A DNA stretch of 64,000 bases from an uncultured Lachnospiraceae bacterium (GTDB taxonomy: Bacteria > Bacillota > Clostridia > Lachnospirales > Lachnospiraceae): the NCBI GenBank assembly GCA_910579735.1, contig CAJTUZ010000009.1, positions 83,396 to 147,395 of the forward strand, given 5' to 3'. A program made the translations under genes and the position numbers. How positions within the stretch are numbered: the first letter of the stretch is position 1; each line of letters opens with the position of its first letter. Below are positions 1-9,245 of this stretch, in pieces. The notes beneath the pieces are model-generated. The model was not told the DNA's origin. It did not search any database and worked only from the letters and a program-made list of their open reading frames with translations.

Positions 1-780
1 CGCCGGATCGTCCAGACCGATCACAAGATCCGCCTGCAGTTTCCGCGGTTTGAGATAAGCAAAAATCTGCCGCAGCTCATCTTTGCAGAGCGCAAAAGAC
101 CGTTTGAACGTATCGCTTTGCAAAATACCCGTATAGTATTCTATATTTTTCCATATTGTTTTTATTTTATCACATATTCTTTTCAATGTGTACCAGATAT
201 TTTGAAAGAATTTGCATATTTTTATCCACAGCCCTTTCAGGGAAAATTTTATCCCCCTGCGTTTTTTCCCATCTGCGCCTTCTTCTGCGGTTTCATCCGC
301 GCTGAACTGCTGCGGGCCGGTCATTTCTAAAGCCGCCGCATCATCCGTTTTTACCGTTTCAGCCGGCTTCTCTGGTTCTTCTGCCGGTTTTGCCGTTTCG
401 GGTTTTGCTTTTTCGGGTTTTACTTTTTCGGACTTTGTTTTTTCGGGTTTTGTTTTTGCAGATCTTTTTTTGTCTGGCTTCTTTTTTTCTGCCTTTTCTT
501 TTTCCTGCTTCGGCATTTTGAAAATCGTAAAGAACAAAATCCTTACCCTCAGCCAGACGTCTGCGGGATAATCCACCCTGATATTCACGATGTGCAGCAG
601 CCAGCCTGCCTTTGCCCTGACGACCACCGGCGGACTATCCCCGCTTTCCGTCCGCATAACCTCCGCCCTGTAGCGTACCGGCACGAACAAAACGAGAACA
701 ATGCCCAAGAGTATGATTCCAAGCAGCGCTCCAAGTACGATCCCTATGATCTTTAAAATCAACAACAATATATGTAGCAT
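1..780 (-). CDS. DUF2953 domain-containing protein (C-terminal part beyond left edge)
   Basis: I read an uninterrupted 260-codon minus-strand frame from an ATG at 778-780 to the first base of the window, with no stop, so the gene is truncated by the edge. A ribosome-binding site (AGGAAAGG) lies 8 bases before the ATG. The protein starts with one long hydrophobic segment (about residues 4-32), then a short beta-rich stretch, then a low-complexity linker of repeated K-P-E/K-T-K units (about residues 90-130). After that comes an amphipathic part containing W-x-x-x-K repeats. This layout fits the DUF2953 membrane-anchored proteins of Firmicutes, which often lie near sporulation genes. The function is unknown. 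It is last in the order deoC, aminopeptidase, 104-residue protein, this gene. Confidence 0.75.
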   Translation of the reverse strand, partial: MLHILLLILKIIGIVLGALLGIILLGIVLVLFVPVRYRAEVMRTESGDSPPVVVRAKAGWLLHIVNIRVDYPADVWLRVRILFFTIFKMPKQEKEKAEKKKPDKKRSAKTKPEKTKSEKVKPEKAKPETAKPAEEPEKPAETVKTDDAAALEMTGPQQFSADETAEEGADGKKRRGIKFSLKGLWIKICKFFQNIWYTLKRICDKIKTIWKNIEYYTGILQSDTFKRSFALCKDELRQIFAYLKPRKLQADLVIGLDDPA

Positions 781-801
781 TGTTTTTACCTTTCCTGCCG
801 C

Positions 802-1116
802 TTATATTTTCGGAAACAGATAGCTTTTTAGATCGGCATTGCCGTTTTGCGCATACGCTTCCCCGGTAATACGGCAGACAAGCGCTACCGCTTCTTCATA
901 GCTGCCCGCAATGCCGATGATATACGGGGCATTTTCCTTCTTTTGGTAATAAGGCTGTCCCAATATCATACTATGGCATATTTCAAGCTGGTCATCTCCT
1001 GCTGCCAGTACAATAACGAAAACTCTCAGCTGCCTGGCGTGGTGCTTTATTTTTCTTTTTATTTTATTCGGCTTCTTTATAGTTTCGCCGATATACAGAT
1101 TTTTATAAAATTTCAT
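802..1116 (-). CDS. Conserved hypothetical small protein (104 aa)
   Basis: The start has a good ribosome-binding site (GAGGGATCT before the ATG). The protein has a basic N-terminus (K-K-P-N-K-I-K-R-K-I-K), then a segment with hydrophobic beta strands (RVFVIVLA and APYIIGIAG) and a helix with EEAVALV. No signal peptide or membrane helix is visible. It sits 21 bases before the DUF2953 gene and 39 bases after the aminopeptidase gene, so the three are probably co-transcribed. I do not recognise the family. A small regulatory or nucleic-acid-binding role would be a guess from the basic N-terminus alone. Confidence 0.6.
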   Translation of the reverse strand: MKFYKNLYIGETIKKPNKIKRKIKHHARQLRVFVIVLAAGDDQLEICHSMILGQPYYQKKENAPYIIGIAGSYEEAVALVCRITGEAYAQNGNADLKSYLFPKI

Positions 1117-1155
1117 AGATCCCTCGACCGTATTTTTATAAGGGCGCCCCGCTTC

Positions 1156-2949
1156 TTACTTGTGTACGGGTCTTGTCGCCTCTTTTAGCCATACGCGTTC
1201 TTCTTCCTCCAGATACGGACTTATTTTTTCATATACCTTTTTATGATAAGCGTTTAACTGCTCAATGTCCATAGGCTGCATATAAGAAGTATCGACTGCG
1301 TCAAGATCGATCGGCACATAAGTTAACGTATCAAAATACATAAACTGTCCGTCTCCGTTTTTTTCACCGTTTCTGGCCACGATGATATTTTCCGTACGGA
1401 TGCCGTGGCTGCCCTCTTTATAGACGCCCGGTTCATTGGAGATCACCATGCCTGCTTCGATCACGGCCTCTCTTACGCCCTCGCTGTAACGCCAGCGGAT
1501 ATTCTGGGGCCCTTCGTGAACGTTTAAGATATAACCGATGCCATGTCCCGTGCCGCACTTATAATCGATCCCCATACTCCATAACGGTTCTCTTGCCAGG
1601 ATATCCAGATTTCTGCCGGTACATCCATATAAGAAAACCGCGTTCGTAAGCCGCAGCATGCCGACGGCAACCGCCGTAAAATGTTTCTTTATTTCCGCGC
1701 TGATCTCACCCAGTACGATCGTTCTTGTCACATCTGTCGTTCCGCCAAGATATTGACCGCCAGAGTCAACAAGCAGCATGCCTTCCGCCGCCAGTTCTTT
1801 ATGCACGGACTGCGTCGCCTCATAATGCATCATCGCCGCATTTTCTTTATAGCCGCTTATCGTCGGAAAAGACAGATCCAGAAAACCGTCGATCTCTTTT
1901 CTGAAGCCATCTAATTTCATTGCGGCCGAATATTCATTGATCGGTATCTTCCCGATATTGTTCTTTAACCAGCAGATAAACCTGCACAAAGCCGCGCTGT
2001 CTTTTAAATATACGTTTTCCATACATGCCAGTTCCGTAGGATTTTTAACGGCTTTGCATACTTCGCTCGGATTCATGCCGGATACGGTCTGCGCCTTCTT
2101 TAGCAGGATCCGGTACAATGTATAGTTAATGTTTTTATCGTCCAGTAAAACCTTTTCTTCCGGCGCCCGGCGCAGAAAGTCTTCGATCTCGTCGTAGCCT
2201 TTTAACGTAATATGCCACTTATCCGCATACTCCTGCAGTTTCTCGCTGACGGCTTCCTTTTGTATGAACAGGCTGCACTCCGTCATCGTCACGTAGCCGT
2301 ATGACAGAGCAACCGGATTGCACTCGATATCGCCGCCTCTGATATTAAGCAGCCACATCAGATCATCCAGTTTGGCGAGCAGATGCGCACTGCACTGCTG
2401 CTCCTTCATCTTAGCTCTTATTTTGTCGAGTTTCTGCGCGGCATTCTCCCCGCAGATCTCTTCCGGTAAAATAACGACGGGCGCACATGGCAGTGCGGGT
2501 CTGTCCTCCCAGAGGCTGCCTGCAATATCCTTTTCATAACGGATCGTTATATTTTTATTCTGCAGAGCCTTTTCCAGTTCCGCTCCGTAAGATGCGGTAA
2601 CGACTCTGCCGTCAAAACCGAGCGTTTCATTTTCTTTCATATGCTCTGCCAGATACTCTTTGATTGTCGGTACGCCTTCTTCCTGCATCCGATAAAGGAT
2701 GATCCCGCTTCCTTCCAGTTCTTTCCCGGCCTGGATAAAATAACGCCCATCGGTCCATAGACCGGCTTCGTCACGGCTTACTAACAGTGTCCCGTTAGAA
2801 CCTGTAAAACCGGAAAAATATTCTCTTACTTTGAAATATTCATTGACATATTCCGAATTGTGATAATCCGCTGTCGGGATCAGATAATAATCGATCCGTT
2901 CCTCTTTCATCGTCTCCCGCAGTCTGTTAATTCTGTCTCTGATCTCCAT
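1156..2949 (-). CDS. Xaa-Pro aminopeptidase (M24B, aminopeptidase P family)
   Basis: This is predicted to remove the N-terminal residue of peptides that have proline in second position. The 597-residue protein has the long three-domain layout: two creatinase-type N-terminal domains (starting MEIRDRINRLRE, with FTGSNGTLLV near residue 45) and a C-terminal pita-bread catalytic domain. Visible metal-ligand motifs are VDSGGQY, TDVTRT, GTGHGIG, NEPG and RTEN. I start at 2949 because AGGAG stands just upstream and the stop of deoC is only 8 bases away. The frame stays open another 81 codons, but those lie inside deoC in another frame and look non-coding. It is probably cytoplasmic, as no signal peptide is visible. 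Confidence 0.93.
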   Translation of the reverse strand: MEIRDRINRLRETMKEERIDYYLIPTADYHNSEYVNEYFKVREYFSGFTGSNGTLLVSRDEAGLWTDGRYFIQAGKELEGSGIILYRMQEEGVPTIKEYLAEHMKENETLGFDGRVVTASYGAELEKALQNKNITIRYEKDIAGSLWEDRPALPCAPVVILPEEICGENAAQKLDKIRAKMKEQQCSAHLLAKLDDLMWLLNIRGGDIECNPVALSYGYVTMTECSLFIQKEAVSEKLQEYADKWHITLKGYDEIEDFLRRAPEEKVLLDDKNINYTLYRILLKKAQTVSGMNPSEVCKAVKNPTELACMENVYLKDSAALCRFICWLKNNIGKIPINEYSAAMKLDGFRKEIDGFLDLSFPTISGYKENAAMMHYEATQSVHKELAAEGMLLVDSGGQYLGGTTDVTRTIVLGEISAEIKKHFTAVAVGMLRLTNAVFLYGCTGRNLDILAREPLWSMGIDYKCGTGHGIGYILNVHEGPQNIRWRYSEGVREAVIEAGMVISNEPGVYKEGSHGIRTENIIVARNGEKNGDGQFMYFDTLTYVPIDLDAVDTSYMQPMDIEQLNAYHKKVYEKISPYLEEEERVWLKEATRPVHK

Positions 2950-2957
2950 GCTTTTCC

Positions 2958-3611
2958 CTACTCCTGTTCTTTTAATAATCCGACCGCTCTGGACGTGCCG
3001 ATCCGATCGCACCCTTCCGCAAGGAATGCTTCCATCTCTTCCACTGTGGAAATACCGCCTGCTGCCTTGATCTTTACATCGGGCCCGATATGCTGTTTCA
3101 ATAACCTGATATCTTCTATCTTCGCCCCGTCCGTTCCAAACCCGGTGGAAGTCTTGATATAATCCGCTCCCGCCGCGGTCACGGCATGACACATGGCGAT
3201 TTTTTCTTCCTCATCCAAATAGCACGTTTCAATAATGACTTTCAGAATACGGGATGCGCAGGCTGCTTTTACCTGACGGATCTCCTCTTCCACTTTGTCG
3301 TAGAGTCTGTTCTTCACATCATTAATATTAATGACCATATCGATCTCGTCGGCGCCATCCGCTATCGCCTGGAGCGTCTCCTGCACTTTGACCGGTGTCG
3401 CATGATATCCCAGCGGAAAGCCTATCACCGTACAGATCGTCAGTTCGTCGTCATATGTGTCTCGTATCCGTTTCACATACGCGGGCGGTACACAGACGGA
3501 CGCAGTCTGATAGAGGATCGCGTCGTCACACAGTGCAACGATATCCTTCCATGCTGCGGTCGGCTTTAATTGTGTATGATCCACGTGTTTTAATATTTCC
3601 TGTCTGTTCAT
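2958..3611 (-). CDS. deoC: Deoxyribose-phosphate aldolase
   Basis: It cleaves 2-deoxyribose 5-phosphate into acetaldehyde and glyceraldehyde 3-phosphate in deoxynucleoside breakdown. The 217-residue protein has the family start HVDHTQLKPTA, the segment VIGFPLG, KVIIETCYL with a catalytic-type lysine, and YIKTSTGFG with the Schiff-base lysine. GGIST and GTSRAVGLL near the C-terminus form the phosphate site. I chose ATG 3611, with GGAAAG 8-9 bases upstream. A GTG at 3644 with its own AGGA would add 11 residues and cannot be excluded. The gene is 8 bases before the aminopeptidase gene and divergent from citrate synthase. Confidence 0.95.
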   Translation of the reverse strand: MNRQEILKHVDHTQLKPTAAWKDIVALCDDAILYQTASVCVPPAYVKRIRDTYDDELTICTVIGFPLGYHATPVKVQETLQAIADGADEIDMVININDVKNRLYDKVEEEIRQVKAACASRILKVIIETCYLDEEEKIAMCHAVTAAGADYIKTSTGFGTDGAKIEDIRLLKQHIGPDVKIKAAGGISTVEEMEAFLAEGCDRIGTSRAVGLLKEQE

Positions 3612-3760
3612 TCTCCTAACCTTTCCCTTCTCCTGCTTCTTCACTCTATGTTTCCTATTTTAATACCTTTTTCCCGCCTTCGCAATATACAATAAAATTG
3701 TCCAATATGTAAAAACTTTCTTAAATTTTTATACTTTTTTATCTATTTATGAAATTTTCA

Positions 3761-3769
3761 TGCTATAAT
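3761..3769 (+). promoter_or_regulatory. Extended -10 promoter element before citrate synthase
   Basis: The sequence TGCTATAAT is a perfect -10 hexamer with the TGn extension, 74 bases before the gltA start. There is no good -35 hexamer at the expected distance, which the extended -10 may compensate for. The AT-rich stretch 3,650-3,760 probably also holds the divergent deoC promoter. Confidence 0.55.
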
Positions 3770-3842
3770 AGACAGAAGCGTCTCTAAAAAGAGCCGTTTC
3801 TGTAAATGTAACTCGCAAATTATTTGAAAGGAGGCCTATATC

Positions 3843-5216
3843 ATGTATGTGATGGATCATAACAGCTATTCGGAAATTACACCGGAAATTTTTCGTCTTG
3901 CTAATATGAGTAAGCAGGCAGGCATTATTGATACGGAGCTGTTCACGAAATATGATGTCAAGCGCGGACTGCGTGACTTGAACGGAAAAGGTGTACTGGC
4001 AGGACTGACGAACATCTCCGATGTACGTGCAAATAAAATCGTAGACGGTGTTCAAATCCCAACCCACGGACGGCTTTTTTACAGAGGATATGATGTAAAA
4101 GACCTCGTTGAAGGCTTTGCCGAAGACAGCAATTTCGGCTATGAAGAAGCCACTTATCTGCTTCTTTTTAATAAACTGCCGGATGCAAAAGAACTGGAAA
4201 TGTTTAAATCGCTCTTAGCCGGTTATCGTTCTCTTCCTACCAGCTTCGTACGCGATATTATCATGAAAGCACCCAGTAATGATATGATGAATACATTAGC
4301 AAGAAGCGTACTGACCTTGTATTCTTATGACGACAGAGCGGATGATACTTCTCTTCCCAATGTTCTGCGGCAGTGTTTACAGCTCATCAGCCTTTTCCCT
4401 CTGCTTTCTATCTATGGTTATCAGGCATACAGCCACTATCACGATGGAAAAAGTTTATTTATTCACCAGCCCCGACAGGAATTGTCCACGGCCGAGAATA
4501 TTTTACATATCCTGCGCCCCGACAGTATTTACACGCCGCTTGAGGCAAAGATCCTCGATATCGCTCTTGTTCTGCATATGGAACACGGCGGCGGTAACAA
4601 TTCCACGTTTACGACCCATGTCGTTACATCATCCCTGACAGACACTTACTCCGTCATTGCTGCAGCGATCGGTTCCCTAAAAGGACCAAGACACGGCGGA
4701 GCCAATATTAAAGTCGTACAGATGTTTGATGACATGAAACATCAGGTGAACAACTGGGCGGATGAGGGACAGGTTGCGGATTATCTGGCCAAACTGCTCC
4801 ACAAAGACGCTTTTGATCATGCCGGACTCATTTACGGTGTCGGCCATGCCGTTTACTCCAAGTCCGACCCGAGAGCCGTTATCTTTAAATCCTTCGTTGA
4901 ACAGTTATCGGAAGAAAAGGGACTGCATGAAGAATTCGCTCTCTACTCTCTCGTAGAACGCCTTGCTCCTGAGATCATCGCCAAAGAGCGTCAGATCTAT
5001 AAGGGTGTCAGCATCAACGTGGATTTCTACTCCGGCTTTGTTTACAATATGCTGAATCTGCCCAAAGAACTTTACACGCCGATTTTCGCGATCGCAAGAA
5101 TTGCCGGCTGGAGCGCACACAGAATGGAAGAACTTGCCAACAACGGTAAGATTATCCGTCCCGCCTATAAGCCGATCGGTGAAGACAAAGTCTATGTTCC
5201 CATGGAGGAACGATAA
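3843..5216 (+). CDS. gltA: Citrate synthase
   Basis: It condenses oxaloacetate with acetyl-CoA to form citrate, the entry to the oxidative TCA branch and to glutamate synthesis. The 457-residue protein has the expected motifs in order: HGRLFYRGYDVKDL, HGGGNNSTFTTHVV with an active-site histidine, GPRHGGAN, and GVGHAVYSKSDPRA with a second catalytic histidine. It ends with IARIAGWSAHRME. A strong ribosome-binding site, AAAGGAGG, lies just upstream. The gene stands alone on the plus strand between minus-strand genes and is followed by a hairpin terminator. A 2-methylcitrate synthase activity cannot be ruled out from sequence. Confidence 0.95.
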   Translation: MYVMDHNSYSEITPEIFRLANMSKQAGIIDTELFTKYDVKRGLRDLNGKGVLAGLTNISDVRANKIVDGVQIPTHGRLFYRGYDVKDLVEGFAEDSNFGYEEATYLLLFNKLPDAKELEMFKSLLAGYRSLPTSFVRDIIMKAPSNDMMNTLARSVLTLYSYDDRADDTSLPNVLRQCLQLISLFPLLSIYGYQAYSHYHDGKSLFIHQPRQELSTAENILHILRPDSIYTPLEAKILDIALVLHMEHGGGNNSTFTTHVVTSSLTDTYSVIAAAIGSLKGPRHGGANIKVVQMFDDMKHQVNNWADEGQVADYLAKLLHKDAFDHAGLIYGVGHAVYSKSDPRAVIFKSFVEQLSEEKGLHEEFALYSLVERLAPEIIAKERQIYKGVSINVDFYSGFVYNMLNLPKELYTPIFAIARIAGWSAHRMEELANNGKIIRPAYKPIGEDKVYVPMEER

Positions 5217-5248
5217 GGCTCCGGAATGCCGTATAGTGATATACAAAA

Positions 5249-5300
5249 AAAGAAGTTTTAAGTCCGTTATCTATTCTTACGGCTTAAACTTCTTTATTTT
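5249..5300 (+). terminator. Intrinsic terminator after gltA, probably bidirectional
   Basis: An inverted repeat pairs AGAAGTTTTAAGTCCGT with ACGGCTTAAACTTCT and is followed by a T-rich run. The opposite strand also has a T-run after the stem, so it can serve the convergent minus-strand gene ending at 5311. Confidence 0.85.
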
Positions 5301-5310
5301 TTGCTTTTGC

Positions 5311-5649
5311 TTATTTGCAGTACTTTTTCATGGCCTTGTTCACAACAACCGCGTAGGCTATGATCGCCGCCAAAAAAACTGCCCAGGTAAGCGTGGATAC
5401 GACATTTGAATCGCCCATGCTGCCGCTAAAGAGACTGGCGATCGACGAAAGGATGATCACGATTCCGATGACTGCAAGCTTCCAGTACAAGTACTGAATA
5501 AACCCTTCCTTATCGCGGATAGAATCTTCATTCGTATTTTTTCTTAAAACAACATTGCTGATAATGCGTCCCTGTACTTTCATGACCACTCCCGTATAAA
5601 GCAGATAGGCGCCGCACAGCATACACAAAATATCTACAAAATCATACAT
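5311..5649 (-). CDS. Small membrane protein of unknown function (112 aa)
   Basis: It has about three hydrophobic segments: residues 5-22, 59-76 and 84-104. A charged loop lies between the first two (RKNTNEDSIRDKEGF) and the tail is short and basic (KAMKKYCK). No domain is recognised. It lies downstream of plsY on the same strand and ends in the terminator shared with gltA. It is probably an integral membrane protein, and I cannot assign a role. Confidence 0.6.
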   Translation of the reverse strand: MYDFVDILCMLCGAYLLYTGVVMKVQGRIISNVVLRKNTNEDSIRDKEGFIQYLYWKLAVIGIVIILSSIASLFSGSMGDSNVVSTLTWAVFLAAIIAYAVVVNKAMKKYCK

Positions 5650-5682
5650 CTTTCATCACGCTCCTTCTATGTAATAATACCT

Positions 5683-6354
5683 TTACGCGTCTTTCTTTTC
5701 TTCCGTGTCTTTATTTTTGTGCGTCAGATAAGTCTTCCGCTCTTCTCCTTTTAACAGACGCCCGATATTTTCTCTATGCTTATAATAAGCCATGACCGTC
5801 AGAAATGCCGCGACGATATATAACTCGATCAGATGCGCCTGATCCATGGCGCCGAATATCCCTGTCTGTCCAAGCACTACGATTTCTATCATAAATCCCG
5901 CATAAACAAGCAGGGAACCAAGCGATACATAATGCGTCGTAAAAAATGCGCCGAAGAACAAAATAATTCCCATTGGTATAAAATACGGATGAAAAGAAAG
6001 GATCAGGCCCGCCGTCGCCGCAATTCCTTTTCCGCCCTTAAAATGCAGATAAAAGGGAAAATTATGTCCGAGGATCGCGCCTGCCGCCGCATAAATCTTT
6101 AACAGATAGATCCTGTCCGGATGCGCTTTGCCGAATAAAAAGCCTGTTATCACGATTGCCAGAATACATTTGATGATATCGCCGAATAAGACGATCAATC
6201 CTGCTTTGGTGCCGAGCACTCTCATCGTATTTGTCGTTCCGGCATTTCCGCTCCCATAGTTTCTGATATCGATTCCATGAATCTTGCCGTAAATGTATGC
6301 GGTCTGAAAAAGGCCGAAAACATAACCGATCAATAAACAAATAATCCGTTCCAC
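5683..6354 (-). CDS. plsY: Glycerol-3-phosphate acyltransferase PlsY
   Basis: This membrane enzyme transfers the acyl group of acyl-phosphate to glycerol 3-phosphate, making lysophosphatidate. The acyl-phosphate donor comes from PlsX, which is encoded at 49,420 in this window. The three family motifs are visible: GSGNAGTTNTMRVLG, GHNFPFYLHFKGGKGIA and YKHRENIGRLLKGEE. About five hydrophobic segments alternate with them. I start at GTG 6354 (protein MERIICLLIGY), one base after the der stop, with GGAAAG upstream. The longer frame would run back into der. The C-terminal tail is charged (HKNKDTEEKKDA). The gene is co-transcribed and probably translationally coupled with der. Confidence 0.94.
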   Translation of the reverse strand: MERIICLLIGYVFGLFQTAYIYGKIHGIDIRNYGSGNAGTTNTMRVLGTKAGLIVLFGDIIKCILAIVITGFLFGKAHPDRIYLLKIYAAAGAILGHNFPFYLHFKGGKGIAATAGLILSFHPYFIPMGIILFFGAFFTTHYVSLGSLLVYAGFMIEIVVLGQTGIFGAMDQAHLIELYIVAAFLTVMAYYKHRENIGRLLKGEERKTYLTHKNKDTEEKKDA

Positions 6355-6355
6355 T

Positions 6356-7693
6356 TTACTTACTTTCCTTTCTTTCCCTGATAAAAAATTTAAGCGGCGT
6401 TCCTTTAAATCCAAAGGTCTCCCGAATCTGATTTTCAATATAACGCGTGTAGGAGAAATGCATCAGTTCTTTATCGTTGACAAAGATAACAAATGTCGGC
6501 GGTTTCACGGCCACCTGCGTAATATAATACAGACGCAGTCTTTTTCCTTTATCTGAAGGAGGCTGCTGCATCGCCACCGCTTCCGCCATGATCTCGTTTA
6601 ATACGCCTGTTGCAACACGCATGGCATGATTCTCATATACCGCATCGATCAGCTCGTACAATTTGAATAACCGCTGTCCTGTCACCGCAGATATAAATGT
6701 AATCTCCGCATAGGGCATAAAAGAAAGGATTTGTCTGACTTTCTGCGTAAACTGGTTAACGGTCTTATCATTTTTTTCTACCGCATCCCATTTATTGACC
6801 GCAATGATCGTCGCCTTTCCCCTGTCATGGGCAATACCGGCTATCTTGGCATCCTGTTCGGTCACCCCTTCTACGGCGTCAATAACGAGAACGACGATAT
6901 CGGCCCGTTCTACGGCTGAAACGGTACGGATAATCATATACCGTTCCAGCTCTTCTTTGATCTTATTCTTCCGCCGCAGCCCTGCCGTATCGATAAAAAC
7001 ATACTCTTTTCCATGATAAGTGACTTCCGTATCCACAGCGTCCCGTGTCGTTCCCGCAACATCGGATACGATCACTCTGTTTTCTCCGATCAGTCTGTTG
7101 ATCATAGAAGATTTTCCCACATTCGGTTTTCCGACAACGGCGATCTTTATCCTGTCATCCTCTTCTTCCACTGCCGCGCTCTTGTCAAAATGTGAGGTAA
7201 TCTCGTCGAGCAGTTCTCCAAAACCAAGCTTATTGACGGATGAAACCGCGAAAGGTTCTCCGATGCCCAGATTATAAAATTCATATACATCCGCCATATA
7301 CTTGTTAAAATCATCCACTTTGTTGACCGCTAACACAATCGGCTTTCCGGAACGGCGCAGCATATCCGCCACTTTAAAATCCGTATCCACAACGCCCTGC
7401 CTGACATCTGTCATAAAAACGATAACATCCGCGGTATCAATGGCGATCTGTGCCTGTTCGCGCATCTGCCTTAAAATAATATCTTTGCTTTCCGGCTCGA
7501 TACCGCCCGTATCGATCAGCGTAAAATTCATATCCAGCCAGGAAACATCCGCATAGATCCTGTCTCTGGTAATACCGGGGGTATCTTTGACGATCGATAT
7601 TTTTTCTCCTGCCAATGCATTAAACAGCGTAGACTTTCCTACGTTCGGACGTCCTACCACTGCCACGACCGGCATGGATCTCTTCTTTCCCAT
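6356..7693 (-). CDS. der: Ribosome-associated GTPase Der (EngA)
   Basis: This essential GTPase acts in 50S ribosomal subunit assembly. The 445-residue protein has two tandem G domains: GRPNVGKSTLFN with DTGG and NKVD, then GKPNVGKSSMIN with DTAGLRRK and NKWD. A C-terminal KH-like domain follows (LRLYYITQVAVKPPTFVIFVN). Its length matches the family. It lies between the DUF512 radical-SAM gene (17-base gap) and plsY (1-base gap), a Der-PlsY pairing common in clostridia. Confidence 0.97.
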   Translation of the reverse strand: MGKKRSMPVVAVVGRPNVGKSTLFNALAGEKISIVKDTPGITRDRIYADVSWLDMNFTLIDTGGIEPESKDIILRQMREQAQIAIDTADVIVFMTDVRQGVVDTDFKVADMLRRSGKPIVLAVNKVDDFNKYMADVYEFYNLGIGEPFAVSSVNKLGFGELLDEITSHFDKSAAVEEEDDRIKIAVVGKPNVGKSSMINRLIGENRVIVSDVAGTTRDAVDTEVTYHGKEYVFIDTAGLRRKNKIKEELERYMIIRTVSAVERADIVVLVIDAVEGVTEQDAKIAGIAHDRGKATIIAVNKWDAVEKNDKTVNQFTQKVRQILSFMPYAEITFISAVTGQRLFKLYELIDAVYENHAMRVATGVLNEIMAEAVAMQQPPSDKGKRLRLYYITQVAVKPPTFVIFVNDKELMHFSYTRYIENQIRETFGFKGTPLKFFIRERKESK

Positions 7694-7710
7694 TCTAGTA
7701 TAATCTCCTT

Positions 7711-9078
7711 TTATTCTTCCGTCCTGTTTCTCATGTTCAGAATCGTATGCACAAAATCATATCCGCTTGATTTTACAATATCTGCCTTCACTTGTAAAGT
7801 CTTTTCCAGTTCCGGCACGGTAATATCGTCCAAAAAATAATTTTCACCGCTCCGCAGCACGTTCTGCGGCAGGAGGATCCGTCCGCCGAGTCTTTGCCCC
7901 TGCAGCTGGCCGATAATATCCTGTCCCGTCAAAAGTCCCGACACCGTAATGCGCTCTCCGAAAAAATCGTTGGTAATCGCATAGACATGTATCGTCAGAT
8001 GCGGGAAACGCGCCTCCATTGTTTCCGCCATTCTTTTGATATACGGATATGCCAGTTTCCCCGTTACAATGGAAAGCTCTTCTTTAACAGGCTCTTTCTC
8101 TCCGGAAAACGGTCCCGCTTTTTCCTCCGGCAGCTCCGACATGGCCTGCGCAAACTCATCCATAAGAAGGCGCAGCATGCCTACGCCGTTTTCCAGCTGC
8201 AGATAACCATCATAACGCGCAGCTTCCGGCAGTTCCTGCTCCGCCAGAATATACCACTCGTCGGAAGCATGAATAAAATGAAGTCCATATTCCGGAAAAA
8301 TCTTACGCTGCCATTTATGAATGCAGTCAAGGACGCATACAGCATCTTCTTTCTCAAACGGTTCCAACGGGAAAAGTCCCTCTCTGTATTTGGAGATACC
8401 GACCGGCACGACCGATACGCTTTCCAAATGCGGCAGATATGCCGTCAGGTCGGCAATGCTTCTTTCCAGTTCCCCGCCATCGTTAATTCCTTTGCACAAA
8501 ACGATCTGCCCATTCATGGTAATACCCGCATCGTAAAGCTTCTGCACTTTTAAAAGCGCCTTCCCGGCAAAGCGGTTGTTTAACATCTTACAGCGCAGTT
8601 CGGGATTGGTCGTCTGAAAAGAAATGTTGATCGGCGATAAATGATAACGGATAATCCTTTCAATATCTTCATCAGACATATTGGTCAGCGTCACATAGTT
8701 GCCCTGTAAAAAGGAAAGCCTGGAGTCGTCGTCTTTAAAATAAAGCGTCTCCCGCATCCCCTGCGGCATCTGGTCGACAAAACAAAAAATGCATTTGTTA
8801 TGACAGGAACGGTAATCGTCCATAAGACCGTTTTCAAATTCTATGCCCAAGTCCTCGTCATATTCTTTATCGATTTCCAAAAGCCATTCTTCACCTTCCG
8901 GTTTGCGGATCAGGACTTCTATATATTCGTCCTGTATCAGGTACTGGTAATCGAAAATATCTATGATATCCGTGCCGTTTATCTGCAGAAGGATATCTCC
9001 GGATGTAATGCCGAGTTCTTCGGCTATGGAATCTTTCCGGATGGATTTGATGATATGGGGGGTATGTTTCATATTCAT
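7711..9078 (-). CDS. DUF512 radical-SAM protein with N-terminal PDZ-like domain
   Basis: The 455-residue protein starts with a PDZ-like segment (GITSGDILLQINGTDI, about residues 18-60). A radical-SAM cysteine cluster follows near residue 95, CHNKCIFCF (C-x3-C-x2-C). A C-terminal DUF512 half contains LSIVTGKLAYPYI and TVSGLLTGQDI. By family it should bind a 4Fe-4S cluster and use S-adenosylmethionine, but the substrate is unknown. An AGGAGA ribosome-binding site precedes the ATG. Its place directly before der is typical of Firmicutes and suggests a shared operon, not a shared pathway. Confidence 0.85.
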   Translation of the reverse strand: MNMKHTPHIIKSIRKDSIAEELGITSGDILLQINGTDIIDIFDYQYLIQDEYIEVLIRKPEGEEWLLEIDKEYDEDLGIEFENGLMDDYRSCHNKCIFCFVDQMPQGMRETLYFKDDDSRLSFLQGNYVTLTNMSDEDIERIIRYHLSPINISFQTTNPELRCKMLNNRFAGKALLKVQKLYDAGITMNGQIVLCKGINDGGELERSIADLTAYLPHLESVSVVPVGISKYREGLFPLEPFEKEDAVCVLDCIHKWQRKIFPEYGLHFIHASDEWYILAEQELPEAARYDGYLQLENGVGMLRLLMDEFAQAMSELPEEKAGPFSGEKEPVKEELSIVTGKLAYPYIKRMAETMEARFPHLTIHVYAITNDFFGERITVSGLLTGQDIIGQLQGQRLGGRILLPQNVLRSGENYFLDDITVPELEKTLQVKADIVKSSGYDFVHTILNMRNRTEE

Positions 9079-9211
9079 ATGTCTCCTGTTCAGGGTTGTA
9101 TATAGTCAGGTTTATGCTTTGCACCTTGATTTCACTGCGCTTTTTCCCGGTGTGGACTGCACCCTATAGAAAATTATATATAATATGGCCGCTGTGAGCA
9201 AGCTCTGAGTG

Positions 9212-9245
9212 AAAAAGCTGATGAATCATCCGTGATTCTCTTTTT
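9212..9245 (-). terminator. Probable terminator after the ABC permease gene
   Basis: The minus strand reads AAAAAGAGAATCA, a CGGA loop, then TGATTCATCAGCTTTTT. The inner stem GAATCA/TGATTC is perfect, and the outer stem with the T-run is imperfect. It begins at the permease stop codon. Confidence 0.5.

Noticed and set aside
118..571. Plus-strand frames with repeated F-S-G-F residues
   Set aside because: They are the complement of the lysine/proline/glutamate-rich linker of the DUF2953 protein on the minus strand.
2950..3192. An 81-codon upstream extension of the aminopeptidase frame, which would overlap deoC
   Set aside because: It lies wholly inside deoC on the same strand in another frame, has unusual composition, and the true start has a good ribosome-binding site 8 bases after the deoC stop.
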